Origin: Sphingopyxis microcysteis
GTDB taxonomy: Bacteria > Pseudomonadota > Alphaproteobacteria > Sphingomonadales > Sphingomonadaceae
Assembly (NCBI RefSeq): GCF_012274265.1
Contig: NZ_JAANYY010000002.1
Location: 1,550,001 to 1,614,000 of the forward strand
Reading direction: 5' to 3'
Length of the DNA stretch: 64,000 nucleotides
In this document: piece by piece, positions 8,930-18,040 of the stretch
How positions within the stretch are numbered: position 1 is the first letter of the stretch
How the letters are laid out: each line of letters opens with the position of its first letter
Position numbers and translations under genes: made by a program
Notes under the pieces: model-generated
What the model was told of the DNA's origin: nothing
What the model saw: only the letters and a program-made list of their open reading frames with translations
Database searches by the model: none

Positions 8930-10489
8930 TCAATTCACCATCCGCGCATAACCCGCCCAATACGGCGCCCGCAAATCCTTGCGCAAAATCTTGCCGCTGG
9001 CATTGCGCGGCAAAGCATCGATGACATCGACGCTGCGCGGACATTTGAACGGCGCGATGCGTTCGCGCGTCCAGGCGATGATGTCGGCTTCGTCGATCGT
9101 CATGCCGGGCTTGGCGACGCAGACGGCCTTCACCGTCTCGCCCCATTTGTCGTCGGGGATGCCGAACACCGCGACCTCCTGCACCGCGGGGTGACCAAAG
9201 ATCGCGCTTTCGACCTCGGCGGGATAGATATTCTCGCCGCCCGAAATGATCATGTCCTTCATCCGGTCGTGGATGAACAGATAGCCGTCCGCGTCCATAT
9301 AGCCCGCATCGCCGGTGCGGATCCAGCCGTCGGCATCGACGGTCTTTGCCGTCGCTTCGGGCAGGTTCCAATATCCCAGCATGTTGTTCGACGATCGGGT
9401 GACCACCTCGCCCACCTCACCCACCGGAACTTCCGCACCATCTGACCCCAAAATCCTGATCTCGACCCCCGGCAGCGGCTTGCCCGCCGACCGCATCCGC
9501 GCATTGCCCGCGGGATCATGATCCTCGGGCGGCAGCATCGAGATCGTGCCGGTGGTTTCGGTCATCCCATAGGCCTGGATGAACTGCGCCCCGAACATCT
9601 GGATGCACTGGCGCAGCAGCTCGAGCGGGATCGGCGCGGCGCCGTACAGGATGTATTTGAGGCGGCTGTAATCGACCGTGGCGCAGCGCGGGTGCATCAG
9701 CAGGAACTGCAGCGCCGCGGGGACCATGAAAAAGCGCGTGACGCCATGCTGTTCGACCGCGTCGAACACCCCGTCGGGGTTGAACTCGGCGAGGATGATG
9801 CCGGGCAGCCCTGCGGCGAGCGCCATGATGCCGAGCCCGGTGCCACCGATATGCGCGCACGGCATCGCGACCAGCACCGCCTCGTCATCCTCCCATTTGG
9901 TATAGGGCAGGTCGAGGTCGTTCGAATGTTTGCGCAGCGCGAACAGATTATGGTTCGACAGCACCGCGCCCTTCGGATTGCCGGTCGTGCCCGAGGTATA
10001 GAGTTGCAGCACCGCATCATGCGCCATCGAAGGCGCAAACGCAGTCCGCGCCGCGCCATCGATCATCGCGCGCGCAGCGGCGGCGTCGATGATCCTGGGG
10101 GCGTGGTCGAGCTTGCCGGCCAGCTGGTCGGCAATCGTTTCGAACCCCGGCCCCGCGAACACCAGCTTTGCCTGGGTATCGTTGACGATGAACGCCCATT
10201 CGGTCGGCGACAGCCGCCAGCCGATCGGCGCCATCACGATCCCGGCGCGCGCCGCGCCATAGAAGAGGATGAAATAGAGGTCGCTATTCTTGCCGATCCA
10301 CGCGATCCGGTCGCCCTTGCCCAGGCCCGCGGCAATCAGCGCCGACGCGACCTTCGCCGTCGCTTCGTCGAGCTGTGCGTAGTTATAAACGCGATCTTCT
10401 TCACGCAGCGCGACGCGGTCGGGACGCTCGCTGGCCCAATGGGTCAGGAATTCATCGAATGTGAAAAGCTCCGAAACGTCGCGGGGCAT
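8930..10489 (-). CDS. AMP-dependent acyl-CoA synthetase/ligase
   Basis: A 519-residue adenylate-forming enzyme that activates a carboxylic acid with ATP and joins it to CoA. Motifs in order: the P-loop-like YTSGTTGNPKGAV near residue 180, YGMTETTG near residue 305, the GWIRTGDAGYMDADGYLF hinge with DRMKDMIISGGENIYP near 395-425, and the catalytic lysine in NASGKILRKDL near the end. Chain length or aromatic specificity cannot be read. ATG 10489 has AGGAG 13 bases upstream; an in-frame ATG at 10513 would add eight residues but lacks a better site. It is separate from the methyltransferase gene 100 bases upstream. Confidence 0.92.
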   Translation of the reverse strand: MPRDVSELFTFDEFLTHWASERPDRVALREEDRVYNYAQLDEATAKVASALIAAGLGKGDRIAWIGKNSDLYFILFYGAARAGIVMAPIGWRLSPTEWAFIVNDTQAKLVFAGPGFETIADQLAGKLDHAPRIIDAAAARAMIDGAARTAFAPSMAHDAVLQLYTSGTTGNPKGAVLSNHNLFALRKHSNDLDLPYTKWEDDEAVLVAMPCAHIGGTGLGIMALAAGLPGIILAEFNPDGVFDAVEQHGVTRFFMVPAALQFLLMHPRCATVDYSRLKYILYGAAPIPLELLRQCIQMFGAQFIQAYGMTETTGTISMLPPEDHDPAGNARMRSAGKPLPGVEIRILGSDGAEVPVGEVGEVVTRSSNNMLGYWNLPEATAKTVDADGWIRTGDAGYMDADGYLFIHDRMKDMIISGGENIYPAEVESAIFGHPAVQEVAVFGIPDDKWGETVKAVCVAKPGMTIDEADIIAWTRERIAPFKCPRSVDVIDALPRNASGKILRKDLRAPYWAGYARMVN

Positions 10490-10590
10490 GGGTTCTCTCT
10501 CCTCGAATCGCATCTTTGGCGCGCAATTGGGGAAAGGCTAGCGGTTGTACGCGGCAGGTAAAGCGCGTATCGACAACCCTGTCAGCAACG

Positions 10591-11229
10591 TCAGGTGCGG
10601 CGAAAGAGCAGCATCAGATTGTTGGCGGGCATGGCGCGGCGTTCGGCAAAGCGCAGTCCGGCCGCCGCAGCGGCCGCCTTGACGTCGTCGATCGGACGCA
10701 GCCCCCACGTCGGATCGCGCGCGCGCAGGCTGGCGTCGAACGCCAGATTGCTGTCGGTGGTCGGCACGTCGGGCTCGATATAGGGGCCGTAGAGGATGAG
10801 CGGCGCCCCCGGCGCGAGCAACCGCGCCGCGCCCGCCAGCAGCCCCAGCGTCGCCGCCCAAGGGCTGATGTGGACCATATTGATGCACAGGATGGCGTCG
10901 GCTTGGTCGAGCGGCCAGTCTGCCGCCGCCGCATCGAGCGCCAGCGGCGGCGCGATATTGGCCAGCGCAGCCTCGGCGCACCAAGCGGCGATAGAGATCC
11001 GTCCCGCGGGATCGGGATCGCTCGGCTGCCAGTCGAGCGCCGGGAAGGCCACAGCGAAATGGACGACATGCTCGCCCGATCCGCTCGCGACCTCCAGCAC
11101 CGTGCCGCTCGCGGGCAGCCATTCGGTCAGTACCGCCGCGATGGCATCGCGATTGCGCAGCGTCGCCGGGGCGTGGCGTTTGTCCTCCCTGCCGCCGTCG
11201 CTCGGCATCCACGGCGGAGATGACGCCAT
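10591..11229 (-). CDS. DUF938 (UPF0585) SAM-dependent methyltransferase-like protein
   Basis: A 212-residue Rossmann-fold protein with SAM-binding motif I as VLEVASGSGEHVVHFA and later NMVHISPW, both typical of the DUF938 family. The exact substrate of this family is not established. The start ATG at 11229 shares a base with the stop of the ABA4-like gene (TGATG junction), so the two are translationally coupled. Upstream in-frame codons lie inside that gene and are not used. Confidence 0.8.
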   Translation of the reverse strand: MASSPPWMPSDGGREDKRHAPATLRNRDAIAAVLTEWLPASGTVLEVASGSGEHVVHFAVAFPALDWQPSDPDPAGRISIAAWCAEAALANIAPPLALDAAAADWPLDQADAILCINMVHISPWAATLGLLAGAARLLAPGAPLILYGPYIEPDVPTTDSNLAFDASLRARDPTWGLRPIDDVKAAAAAAGLRFAERRAMPANNLMLLFRRT

Positions 11230-11675
11230 CAGGCCTTGGCCTGCGCCCGCGCGCGCCGGTCGCGCACTATCAGCCAGGCGAACAGTCCGACTGGGCCGAC
11301 CATCAGGGTCAGGAGCAGGAAGGGGAATTGCGCGATCCGGCTGAACCCCTTTTGATCGGCGTCGCGCGCGATCCACATGCCGGTAAACAGGTCGAACGCC
11401 AGATAATGAACCCACCCGAGGGTCGCGCCGCCGGGGCTGTCGAACAGCTTCATCACCCCCGCCAGCGTCGTGAAATCACCGCCGCCAGGCCCACCGGGAT
11501 CGATGCCGCCAGTCAGGAAACCGACAATCATCACCGTATAGGTAAGGCACAGCAGGAACACGCCGGCATAGAGGATCAACGCCAATATCTTTGGTCCGCG
11601 CGGCAGAAAGGCGAGCGCGACCCACGCCGCAACGGCCCAATAGTTGGCGATCAGAAAGATTGTGTCCCAGCTCAT
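11229..11675 (-). CDS. ABA4-like (DUF4281) membrane protein
   Basis: A 148-residue hydrophobic protein with about four transmembrane segments. It has the family signature GWVHYLAFDLFTGMWIARD and a closing GPVGLFAWLIVRDRR. The plant relative ABA DEFICIENT 4 acts in neoxanthin formation; bacterial members are mostly uncharacterised, and a carotenoid link would be inference (sphingomonads are carotenoid-rich). ATG 11675 has GGAGGG 5-10 bases upstream, better supported than the in-frame upstream ATG at 11699. Coupled to the DUF938 gene. Confidence 0.75.
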   Translation of the reverse strand: MSWDTIFLIANYWAVAAWVALAFLPRGPKILALILYAGVFLLCLTYTVMIVGFLTGGIDPGGPGGGDFTTLAGVMKLFDSPGGATLGWVHYLAFDLFTGMWIARDADQKGFSRIAQFPFLLLTLMVGPVGLFAWLIVRDRRARAQAKA

Positions 11676-11693
11676 CGCACCCTCCCCTTTATC

Positions 11694-11771
11694 CGTCATC
11701 CCGGCGAAAGCCGGGATCTCATCCTATCATAATGACGCACTGGCGAGATCCCGGCCTTCGCCGGGATGACG
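11694..11771. repeat. Inverted repeat, GTCATCCCGG type
   Basis: Two 27-bp arms (11694-11720 and 11745-11771) match with one mismatch around a 24-base spacer; each arm also contains an internal CCCGGC/GCCGGG hairpin. It lies just after the end of gcvPB. The outer CGTCATCCCGG is shared with the repeat at 52198-52273. No gene lies in it; it could act as a transcript end. Confidence 0.85.
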
Positions 11772-11776
11772 ATCGC

Positions 11777-13327
11777 TTATTGGTCACCCTCCCAGGCCAA
11801 CACGGGCTTGCGCGCCGCCGCCGTCTCATCCAGCCGCGCGCGCGGCGCGAAGTGCGGGGCGCTTTTCAGCGCCGGGTCGCCATTGCGCGCGCGCATCGCG
11901 ATGCTGCGCAGCGCCCCGATGAACTGGTCGAGCGCCGCCTTGCTCTCGGTCTCGGTCGGCTCGACAAGCATCGCCCCGTGGACGACGAGGGGGAAATAGA
12001 CCGTCATCGGATGATAGCCCTCGTCAATCAGCCCCTTGGCGATGTCGAGCGTCGAGAAGCCTTCGGCGAGCCCCTTGTCGCTGAACAGCGCCTCGTGCAT
12101 GCACGGACCCGACGCCGCGAACGGCGCGTCGAGCACGTCCTCGAGGCTGCGCAGGACATAGTTGGCGTTGAGCACCGCATCTTCGGCGACCTGCTTCAGC
12201 CCGTCGGCCCCGTGGCTGAGGATGTAAGTCAGCGCGCGCGTAAACATCCCCATCTGGCCGTGGAAAGCGGTCATGCGGCCAAAGGTCTGCGGATGATCCT
12301 CGCCCGCGCTTTCCTCTTCGATCAGGCGGAAGCCGTTGCCCTGCTTCGTGACGAAAGGCAGCGGCGCGAAAGGCGCAAGCGCCTCCGACAGCACGACCGG
12401 TCCCGAACCCGGGCCGCCGCCGCCGTGCGGGGTCGAGAAGGTCTTGTGGAGGTTGATGTGCATCGCATCGACGCCGAGGTCGCCGGGGCGCACGCGCCCG
12501 ACAATCGCGTTGAAATTGGCGCCGTCGCAATAGACATAGCCGCCCGCGGCGTGGACCGCGTCCGAAATCGCCTTCATCTCGCGCTCGAACAGCCCACAGG
12601 TGTTGGGATTGGTGATCATCACCCCCGCGACATCGGGGCCGAGCCGCGCCTTCAGCGCTTTGAGGTTGACGCGGCCCGCTTCGGTCGCGGGAATATCCTC
12701 GACGGTGAAGCCCGCGAAGGCCGCGGTCGCGGGGTTGGTGCCGTGGGCGCTTTCGGGGACGAGGATCACGCGGCGGTCCTCACCGCGCGCTTCCAAGGCC
12801 GCCTTGATGCAGAGGATGCCGCAAAGTTCGCCATGCGCGCCGGCCTTGGGCGACATCGCGACGCTGTGCATGCCGGTGAGCGTGATCAGCCATTCGGCGA
12901 GTTCGTGGATCACCGCATAGGCGCCCTGCACCGTCTCCTGCGGTTGCAGCGGATGCGCGTCGGCAAAGCCGGGCATCCGCGCGACCTTTTCGTTGAGGCG
13001 CGGGTTGTGCTTCATCGTGCAGCTGCCGAGCGGGAACAGGCCGAGGTCGATGGCATAATTCTGCCGCGACAGGCGCGTATAGTGGCGCACCGTTTCGGCT
13101 TCGCTGAGGCCCGGCAGGCCGATCGGCGCGGTGCGCGCGAGCGCGCCAAGGTCGGCGGCGGGCGCCGCTTCGTCGAAATCGACGCCGGTGGTTTCGGCCC
13201 CGCCGATCTCGAAGATCAGCGCTTCCTCGAGCATCAGCGCGCGGTTTCCGGTGAAGGTCGCGGTGTCGTCGGCGCCGCCGGCGACGTTCATTTCGGGGCG
13301 CCAGCCGGCGCGGTTGAGCGCGGTCAT
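11777..13327 (-). CDS. gcvPB: Glycine dehydrogenase (decarboxylating) subunit 2
   Basis: A 516-residue C-terminal half of the glycine-cleavage P-protein, carrying the PLP-binding lysine in [18 protein letters not shown]. With subunit 1 it decarboxylates glycine and passes the aminomethyl group to GcvH lipoate. YRIYSRQNY-type sequence is seen as [20 protein letters not shown] near residue 85. The two-subunit form is usual in alphaproteobacteria. Start ATG 13327 overlaps the gcvPA stop by 4 bases. It is the last gene of the operon and is followed by an inverted repeat. Confidence 0.97.
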   Translation of the reverse strand: MTALNRAGWRPEMNVAGGADDTATFTGNRALMLEEALIFEIGGAETTGVDFDEAAPAADLGALARTAPIGLPGLSEAETVRHYTRLSRQNYAIDLGLFPLGSCTMKHNPRLNEKVARMPGFADAHPLQPQETVQGAYAVIHELAEWLITLTGMHSVAMSPKAGAHGELCGILCIKAALEARGEDRRVILVPESAHGTNPATAAFAGFTVEDIPATEAGRVNLKALKARLGPDVAGVMITNPNTCGLFEREMKAISDAVHAAGGYVYCDGANFNAIVGRVRPGDLGVDAMHINLHKTFSTPHGGGGPGSGPVVLSEALAPFAPLPFVTKQGNGFRLIEEESAGEDHPQTFGRMTAFHGQMGMFTRALTYILSHGADGLKQVAEDAVLNANYVLRSLEDVLDAPFAASGPCMHEALFSDKGLAEGFSTLDIAKGLIDEGYHPMTVYFPLVVHGAMLVEPTETESKAALDQFIGALRSIAMRARNGDPALKSAPHFAPRARLDETAAARKPVLAWEGDQ

Positions 13328-14682
13328 GCCAGTACCTCCTTCAGCGCCGCGGCAAAGGCGGCAATATCATCCTCGGTCACGGTCTCGGTGACGGCGACGA
13401 CGAGGCCGTTCGCCAGCGCGGCATTGTCGGGATAAAGGCGCCCGAGCGAAACGCCGCCAAGGACACCCTTTTCGGCCAGCTTGTGGACCACCGGACGCGC
13501 CTCGGTCGGCAGCGCTAGGGTGAATTCGTTGAAATAGCTGTCGTTCATCACCGACACGCCGGGGACTTTGGCGAGTTCGGCCGCGGCCTTTTTCGCGCGG
13601 CCATGGTTGATCGCGGCAAGCTGGCGCAGCCCCGCTTCGCCGAGCAAGGTCATGTGAATACTGAAAGCCAGCGCACAGAGTCCTGAATTTGTGCAGATAT
13701 TGCTCGTCGCCTTCTCGCGACGGATATGCTGCTCGCGCGTCGAGAGCGTCAGCACGAAGCCGCGCTTGCCGTTCGCGTCGACCGTCTCGCCGCAGAGGCG
13801 CCCCGGCATCTGTCGGACATATTTGGACTTGCAGGCGAACAGGCCGACATAAGGCCCGCCGAATTGCAGCCCGACGCCCAGCGACTGCCCCTCGCCCACC
13901 ACGATGTCGGCACCCATTTCGCCCGGCGCCTTGATCAGCCCGAGCGCCACGGGTTCCGTGACCACCGCGACCAGCAGCGCGCCCGCCGCCTGACACGCCG
14001 CGGCGAGCGCGGTCATATCGTCGATGCGGCCGAGAATGTCGGGATATTGCACGACGACGCAGCTCACATCCTTGTCGACGCTGGCGGCAAGCGCCGCCCA
14101 GTCGGTTCGCGCATCGAGGCCGGGATCGCCGTCGACCAGCACGTCGCCGGTATATTTCGCCATCGTGCGCGCGACGCTGCGGTAATGCGGGTGCAGCCCC
14201 GTCGACAGCAGTGCCTTGTTCCGCTTGGTGACGCGCCGCGCCATTACGATCGCTTCCCAGCAGGCGGTCGATCCGTCGTACATCGACGCATTGGCGACAT
14301 CGGTGCCGAGCAGGCGCGCGACCTGCGACTGGAATTCGAACAGCATCTGGAGCGTACCCTGCGCGATTTCGGGCTGGTACGGCGTGTAGGCGGTCAGAAA
14401 CTCGCCGCGCTGGATCAGATGATCGACGCTGGCGGGGACGTGGTGGCGGTACGCCCCGGCGCCCAAAAAGAAGGGACCGTCGCCCGCCGCGCGGTTCTGG
14501 CGCGACAGCGCCGCCATATGGCGCTCAACCGCGAGCTCGCTGGCGTGCGGCGGCAAACCCGCGATCGGGCCGTCGAGCCGTGCATCGGCGGGAACATCGG
14601 CGAACAGATCGTCGATCGACGACGCGCCGATAGTCGCGAGCATCGCGCTGCGGTCATCGGATGTGAGGGGGAGATAACGCAT
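13324..14682 (-). CDS. gcvPA: Glycine dehydrogenase (decarboxylating) subunit 1
   Basis: A 452-residue N-terminal half of P-protein. It begins [15 protein letters not shown] and contains [18 protein letters not shown] and [15 protein letters not shown], hallmarks of the family. The fold is a PLP type I aminotransferase, but the lysine is in subunit 2. Its start lies 3 bases after the stop of the glycosyltransferase-like gene, and its stop overlaps gcvPB, so translation is coupled on both sides. Confidence 0.97.
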   Translation of the reverse strand: MRYLPLTSDDRSAMLATIGASSIDDLFADVPADARLDGPIAGLPPHASELAVERHMAALSRQNRAAGDGPFFLGAGAYRHHVPASVDHLIQRGEFLTAYTPYQPEIAQGTLQMLFEFQSQVARLLGTDVANASMYDGSTACWEAIVMARRVTKRNKALLSTGLHPHYRSVARTMAKYTGDVLVDGDPGLDARTDWAALAASVDKDVSCVVVQYPDILGRIDDMTALAAACQAAGALLVAVVTEPVALGLIKAPGEMGADIVVGEGQSLGVGLQFGGPYVGLFACKSKYVRQMPGRLCGETVDANGKRGFVLTLSTREQHIRREKATSNICTNSGLCALAFSIHMTLLGEAGLRQLAAINHGRAKKAAAELAKVPGVSVMNDSYFNEFTLALPTEARPVVHKLAEKGVLGGVSLGRLYPDNAALANGLVVAVTETVTEDDIAAFAAALKEVLA

Positions 14683-14685
14683 GAA

Positions 14686-15534
14686 CTACTCCGCAGAAGA
14701 ATCTGGTTTTGGGGAGAAAAGCTGAACGGTGTCGGCAAGAGTGCCGGAAAAGATCGCCGGGCCGGCGTGCGTCGTGCGGATCCACGGCGCGAGCCAGATG
14801 CGAAAGCCTGCATCACGCACGCGGCGGCAAAAGGCATAGTCGTCGGAAAGCAGCGCCTGGCTTTCGGGCTCGATATAGGGGCAGAAAAAGGCCGGGACGA
14901 TTTCACCGACGCCATGCGCCTGTCGCTCGGCAGGGTCGGGCCGGAACACGAGGTCGGGCATTGCCGCCGCCATGCCTTCCAGCACTGCGCGGCGGATCAG
15001 CATCATCGCGGTGCCGAGCCGCGTCAATTCGACGAGGTCGGTCAGCTTGAAATTCTGCTCGGGATTCAGGAAATGCAGCGCAAAGTCGCCCGTATAGCGC
15101 GCCAGGTCCGCCGGGTTACCCTTCACTAACCCCTGTTCCACCGCGCGCGCGACATTGGCCCAGTTGATCATCCGCCGCGGATAGGCGCCGCCGAGCACCC
15201 CACAGTCGGGGTTTGCCTCCATCGCACGGACGAGCGAGAACACGTCGTCGGCCGAAAAATCGATGTCGGCATCGATGAACAGCAGATGGGTGCAGTCGCT
15301 CGCCAGGAACATCGCGGTCAGCATGTTGCGCGCGCGGGTGATCGACGGCTGGTAAAGGATGAACTCGAAGCGTACCGAAATGCCCGCCGCCTGGGCGCGC
15401 AGCGCGAGCGCCAGCGCCGCGCGGACATAGGTCCCCTGCGCCCCCTCATAGATCGGGGTGGCCACCATCAGGCGGCAGTTGGCAAGGGCGGCGTCCGTGG
15501 CGATTGCATTTTCTCCATAAACCCCTCCCCCCAA
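14686..15534 (-). CDS. Glycosyltransferase-like (GT-A fold) protein inside the gcv operon
   Basis: A protein of about 260-282 residues. RLMVATPIYEG starts the fold; SITRARNMLTAMFL and the DxD-like LLFIDADIDF (near residue 88 from the TTG) resemble nucleotide-sugar-dependent GT-A transferases, and FCRRVRDAGFRIWLAPW near the end is also typical. The sugar, acceptor and role are not recognisable. The start is uncertain: TTG 15534 lies inside a C-rich hairpin, and the first in-frame ATG is at 15468, too far in to have a clear Shine-Dalgarno. It lies 18 bases after gcvH and 3 bases before gcvPA, so it must be co-transcribed with glycine cleavage genes, an unusual neighbourhood. Confidence 0.7.
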   Translation of the reverse strand: MGGGVYGENAIATDAALANCRLMVATPIYEGAQGTYVRAALALALRAQAAGISVRFEFILYQPSITRARNMLTAMFLASDCTHLLFIDADIDFSADDVFSLVRAMEANPDCGVLGGAYPRRMINWANVARAVEQGLVKGNPADLARYTGDFALHFLNPEQNFKLTDLVELTRLGTAMMLIRRAVLEGMAAAMPDLVFRPDPAERQAHGVGEIVPAFFCPYIEPESQALLSDDYAFCRRVRDAGFRIWLAPWIRTTHAGPAIFSGTLADTVQLFSPKPDSSAE

Positions 15535-15543
15535 GGGGGAGGG
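15521..15543. repeat. C-rich hairpin between gcvH and the glycosyltransferase-like gene
   Basis: CCCTCCCCCC is followed almost at once by its complement GGGGGAGGG, giving a stem of about 9 bp with a tiny loop. It overlaps the assigned TTG start of the following gene, so it may hide a ribosome binding site or be a short remnant of the larger C-rich foldbacks. Confidence 0.5.
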
Positions 15544-15552
15544 ATGAAATCG

Positions 15553-15924
15553 CTAGAGCGCGTCGCAGAACGCCTTGTACGCGGCGGCGTCCATCAGGCC
15601 GTCGAGCTGGCTCTTGTCGCTCAGCGTCAGCCGAAAGAACCAGCCTTCGCCTTCGGGGTCCGAGTTGACGAGCGCGGGATCTTCCTCGAGCGCGCTGTTG
15701 CCTTCGGTCACGGTGCCATCGACCGGGGCGTACACGTCGCTCGCCGCCTTCACCGATTCGACCACCGCGGCGTCGCCGCCCTGGCTGAGCTCCGCGCCGG
15801 TGTCGGGGACTTCGACGAACACGATGTCGCCAAGCTGGCCCTGCGCGAAATCGGTGATGCCGACCGTCGCGACGTCGCCGTCAACCTCGATCCACTCATG
15901 CTCTTCGGTATAGTAACGCGGCAT
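15553..15924 (-). CDS. gcvH: Glycine cleavage system H protein
   Basis: A 123-residue lipoyl carrier that shuttles the aminomethyl intermediate between P and T proteins. The lipoylated lysine is K59 in [14 protein letters not shown]. The N-terminus [11 protein letters not shown] and [11 protein letters not shown] are typical. The length is slightly under the E. coli protein (129). The start lies 3 bases beyond the gcvT stop, so it is in the same operon. Confidence 0.98.
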   Translation of the reverse strand: MPRYYTEEHEWIEVDGDVATVGITDFAQGQLGDIVFVEVPDTGAELSQGGDAAVVESVKAASDVYAPVDGTVTEGNSALEEDPALVNSDPEGEGWFFRLTLSDKSQLDGLMDAAAYKAFCDAL

Positions 15925-15927
15925 CGA

Positions 15928-17070
15928 TCAAGCTCCTGTTTTACGGACATAATTATGCGGAACAAAGGGCATGGCGGCGACGGTGCAGGCGACGCGCTTG
16001 CCGCGCACTTCGGCCGCGACGGCGGTCCCCGGTGCCGACAATCCGGTCGGCACATAGCCCATCGCGATCGGCGCGCCGACGCTGGGGGCGAAACCACCTG
16101 ACGTCACGACGCCGATTTCGGTGTTGCCATCGAACAATTTTGCGCCCTCGCGCACGGGCATTTTGCCATCGACAAGCAGGCCGACCCGTTTGCGCGGGGC
16201 GCCGTCGGCGAGATGACCGAGGATGCGCGCGGCACCCGGAAAGCCGCCTTCCTCGCGGCGGCGCTTGCTGATCGCGAACGCCAGATCACCCTCGACCGGA
16301 TCGGTCGCGGGATCGAGGTCATGGCCATAGAGCGGCAGCCCCGCTTCCAGCCGCAGCGAATCGCGTGCACCGAGCCCGATCGGCTTCACCTCGTCCATCG
16401 CGCACAAAGCATCGGCAAATTCGGTCAGCGCCTCGTTCGGCAGCGAAATTTCGAACCCATCTTCGCCGGTATAGCCCGAGCGGCTGACCCCGATCGCATG
16501 GCCGTTCCATGTCGCGGGGATCGCCTGCATGAACACGAGGCCTGCCGCTTCGGGGACCAGCCGCGCCAGCGCGATCACCGCTTTCGGGCCCTGCAACGCG
16601 AGCAGCCCATAGTCTTCGTTATGGTTCAGCGTGATGTCGTCGGGCAGGTTTTCGCGGAGATATCCGATGTCTTCCCATTTCACGGCGCCGTTGACGACGA
16701 TGCCGAACTGATCACCCTCGTTGGTGATCATCAGGTCGTCGAGAATGCCGCCGTCCTCAGCAAGCAGCAGCGAATAGCGCATCCGCCCGGGCTTCAATGC
16801 CGAAATATCGCCTGGAACCAGCGTTTCGAGCGCTTCGGCGACCTTGTCGCCCGAAAGGAGCAACTGCCCCATATGGCTGACGTCGAACAATCCGGCATGT
16901 TCGCGGACCCACAGATGTTCGGCCATGATGCCTTCATATTGGATCGGCATCCAGTATCCGGCGAATTCGACCATCCGGCCGCCCTTGGCGCGGTGCCAGG
17001 CGTCGAGCGGCAACACCTCGGTCGCTGCCGCGATCGCGCCGTCGTCATCCAATTGTTCGGTTTCGGTCAT
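15928..17070 (-). CDS. gcvT: Aminomethyltransferase (glycine cleavage T protein)
   Basis: A 380-residue enzyme that transfers the methylene group to tetrahydrofolate and releases ammonia from the H protein. Family landmarks: GGRMVEFAGYWMPIQYEG, FDVSHMGQL, SRSGYTGEDGFEI and LGARDSLRLEAGLPLYGHDL. ATG 17070 follows GGGAGA; the in-frame upstream extension lies in the leader and is rejected. A short acidic N-terminal lead (TETEQLDDDGAI) precedes the conserved domain. It is the first gene behind the glycine riboswitch. Confidence 0.97.
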   Translation of the reverse strand: MTETEQLDDDGAIAAATEVLPLDAWHRAKGGRMVEFAGYWMPIQYEGIMAEHLWVREHAGLFDVSHMGQLLLSGDKVAEALETLVPGDISALKPGRMRYSLLLAEDGGILDDLMITNEGDQFGIVVNGAVKWEDIGYLRENLPDDITLNHNEDYGLLALQGPKAVIALARLVPEAAGLVFMQAIPATWNGHAIGVSRSGYTGEDGFEISLPNEALTEFADALCAMDEVKPIGLGARDSLRLEAGLPLYGHDLDPATDPVEGDLAFAISKRRREEGGFPGAARILGHLADGAPRKRVGLLVDGKMPVREGAKLFDGNTEIGVVTSGGFAPSVGAPIAMGYVPTGLSAPGTAVAAEVRGKRVACTVAAMPFVPHNYVRKTGA

Positions 17071-17134
17071 GTCAGTCTCCCGCGGTTGCACGGCGGATGC
17101 GCGGCGGGGTGCCGCGCCTTTCGCCATGCCCCCT

Positions 17135-17345
17135 CTGTCACGGGAACCTGAGAGTTTTCCTCCATGATCGCATGGAGTTACCCCTTCGGTGGTTCCAGCC
17201 GACAGCCGGAACGCTTTCCAGAGTGTCCGTTCCAGCCTGCGCGGTCCTGCTGACCTGAGAGTTTCCGGGGCGGTTGCTCCTTCGGTGGTGGGTGCTGGTC
17301 GCCCTGCCCCACGCTCTCCCGCGCGGCCGGTCGAATCTCTTTAGG
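17135..17345 (-). ncRNA. Tandem glycine riboswitch
   Basis: Two consecutive aptamer-like units on the minus strand. Each has a CCGAAGG element (17279-17286 and 17183-17190 regions) followed by a GGAAA-CTCTCAGGT element (17249-17265 and 17143-17161 regions), the recognisable core of glycine aptamers. Aptamer 1 begins near GGGAGAG at about 17318. The pair ends about 65 bases before the gcvT start. Known tandem switches of this type turn glycine cleavage genes on when glycine is abundant. Confidence 0.95.
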
Positions 17346-17392
17346 GGAGGCCCGACAGACGCAGCGAGCCTTGGCGCTGCCCCCGGGCGGAG

Positions 17393-18040
17393 TCAATCGG
17401 CGAGCGCGCGGATCGCGTCGTTTTCGTGGATATGCACTCCCGAACCGCCCTGCGCCGCCAACCGGACGATCGCGGCGGCGACCTTGTCACCGGGAATCGA
17501 ACGATAGCGACGAAGGGAACCGTGCAGCAACGCATCCATCAGCGGCGCCGCGATGGTCGCCAGCCCCTCGCCCAGTCGCGGCGGCCCGGGCCGATCGCCG
17601 GTCAGCAGCCCCGGACGAATCAGATCGAGCCGGTCGAACCCCAGGGCGCGCAGCGCATCCTCGGTCTCGCCCTTGGTCCGCAAATAAAAGTTACCTGCTT
17701 TCGCGGACGCCCCGACCGAGCTGACGACGATCATGTGCCCCGTGCCGCCTTGCCGCGCCCCCTCTGCCACAGCGAGGATGAGGTCATAGTCGACCGCGCG
17801 AAACGCCGCCTGCGATCCCGCCTGGCGGATCGTGGTGCCAAGGCAGCAAATCAGGACCGCGGGGCGTTCGGCGGCGATGACGTGGGGCCAGTCGTCCGGC
17901 GACGCGACGCGCGCTATATGATGCGGCGCCAGCCCCTCGACCGGTCGGCGCGCGACGATCGTGAGGCCGCGATTCCCGAAAGCGTCGATCACCGCGCGTC
18001 CGATCAACCCGGTCGCTCCGACGATCAGCACGTCAGACAT
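17393..18040 (-). CDS. NAD(P)-binding oxidoreductase, TIP30/HTATIP2-like
   Basis: A 215-residue Rossmann protein opening with the dinucleotide motif VLIVGATGLIGRAV. It has VSSVGASAKAGNFYLRTKGE, where the TIP30/NAD(P)H-binding family keeps a Ser, Tyr and Lys. Substrate unknown. ATG 18040 is inside the last 8 bases of the dgt gene, indicating coupling. The gene ends before the glycine riboswitch region. Confidence 0.8.
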   Translation of the reverse strand: MSDVLIVGATGLIGRAVIDAFGNRGLTIVARRPVEGLAPHHIARVASPDDWPHVIAAERPAVLICCLGTTIRQAGSQAAFRAVDYDLILAVAEGARQGGTGHMIVVSSVGASAKAGNFYLRTKGETEDALRALGFDRLDLIRPGLLTGDRPGPPRLGEGLATIAAPLMDALLHGSLRRYRSIPGDKVAAAIVRLAAQGGSGVHIHENDAIRALAD

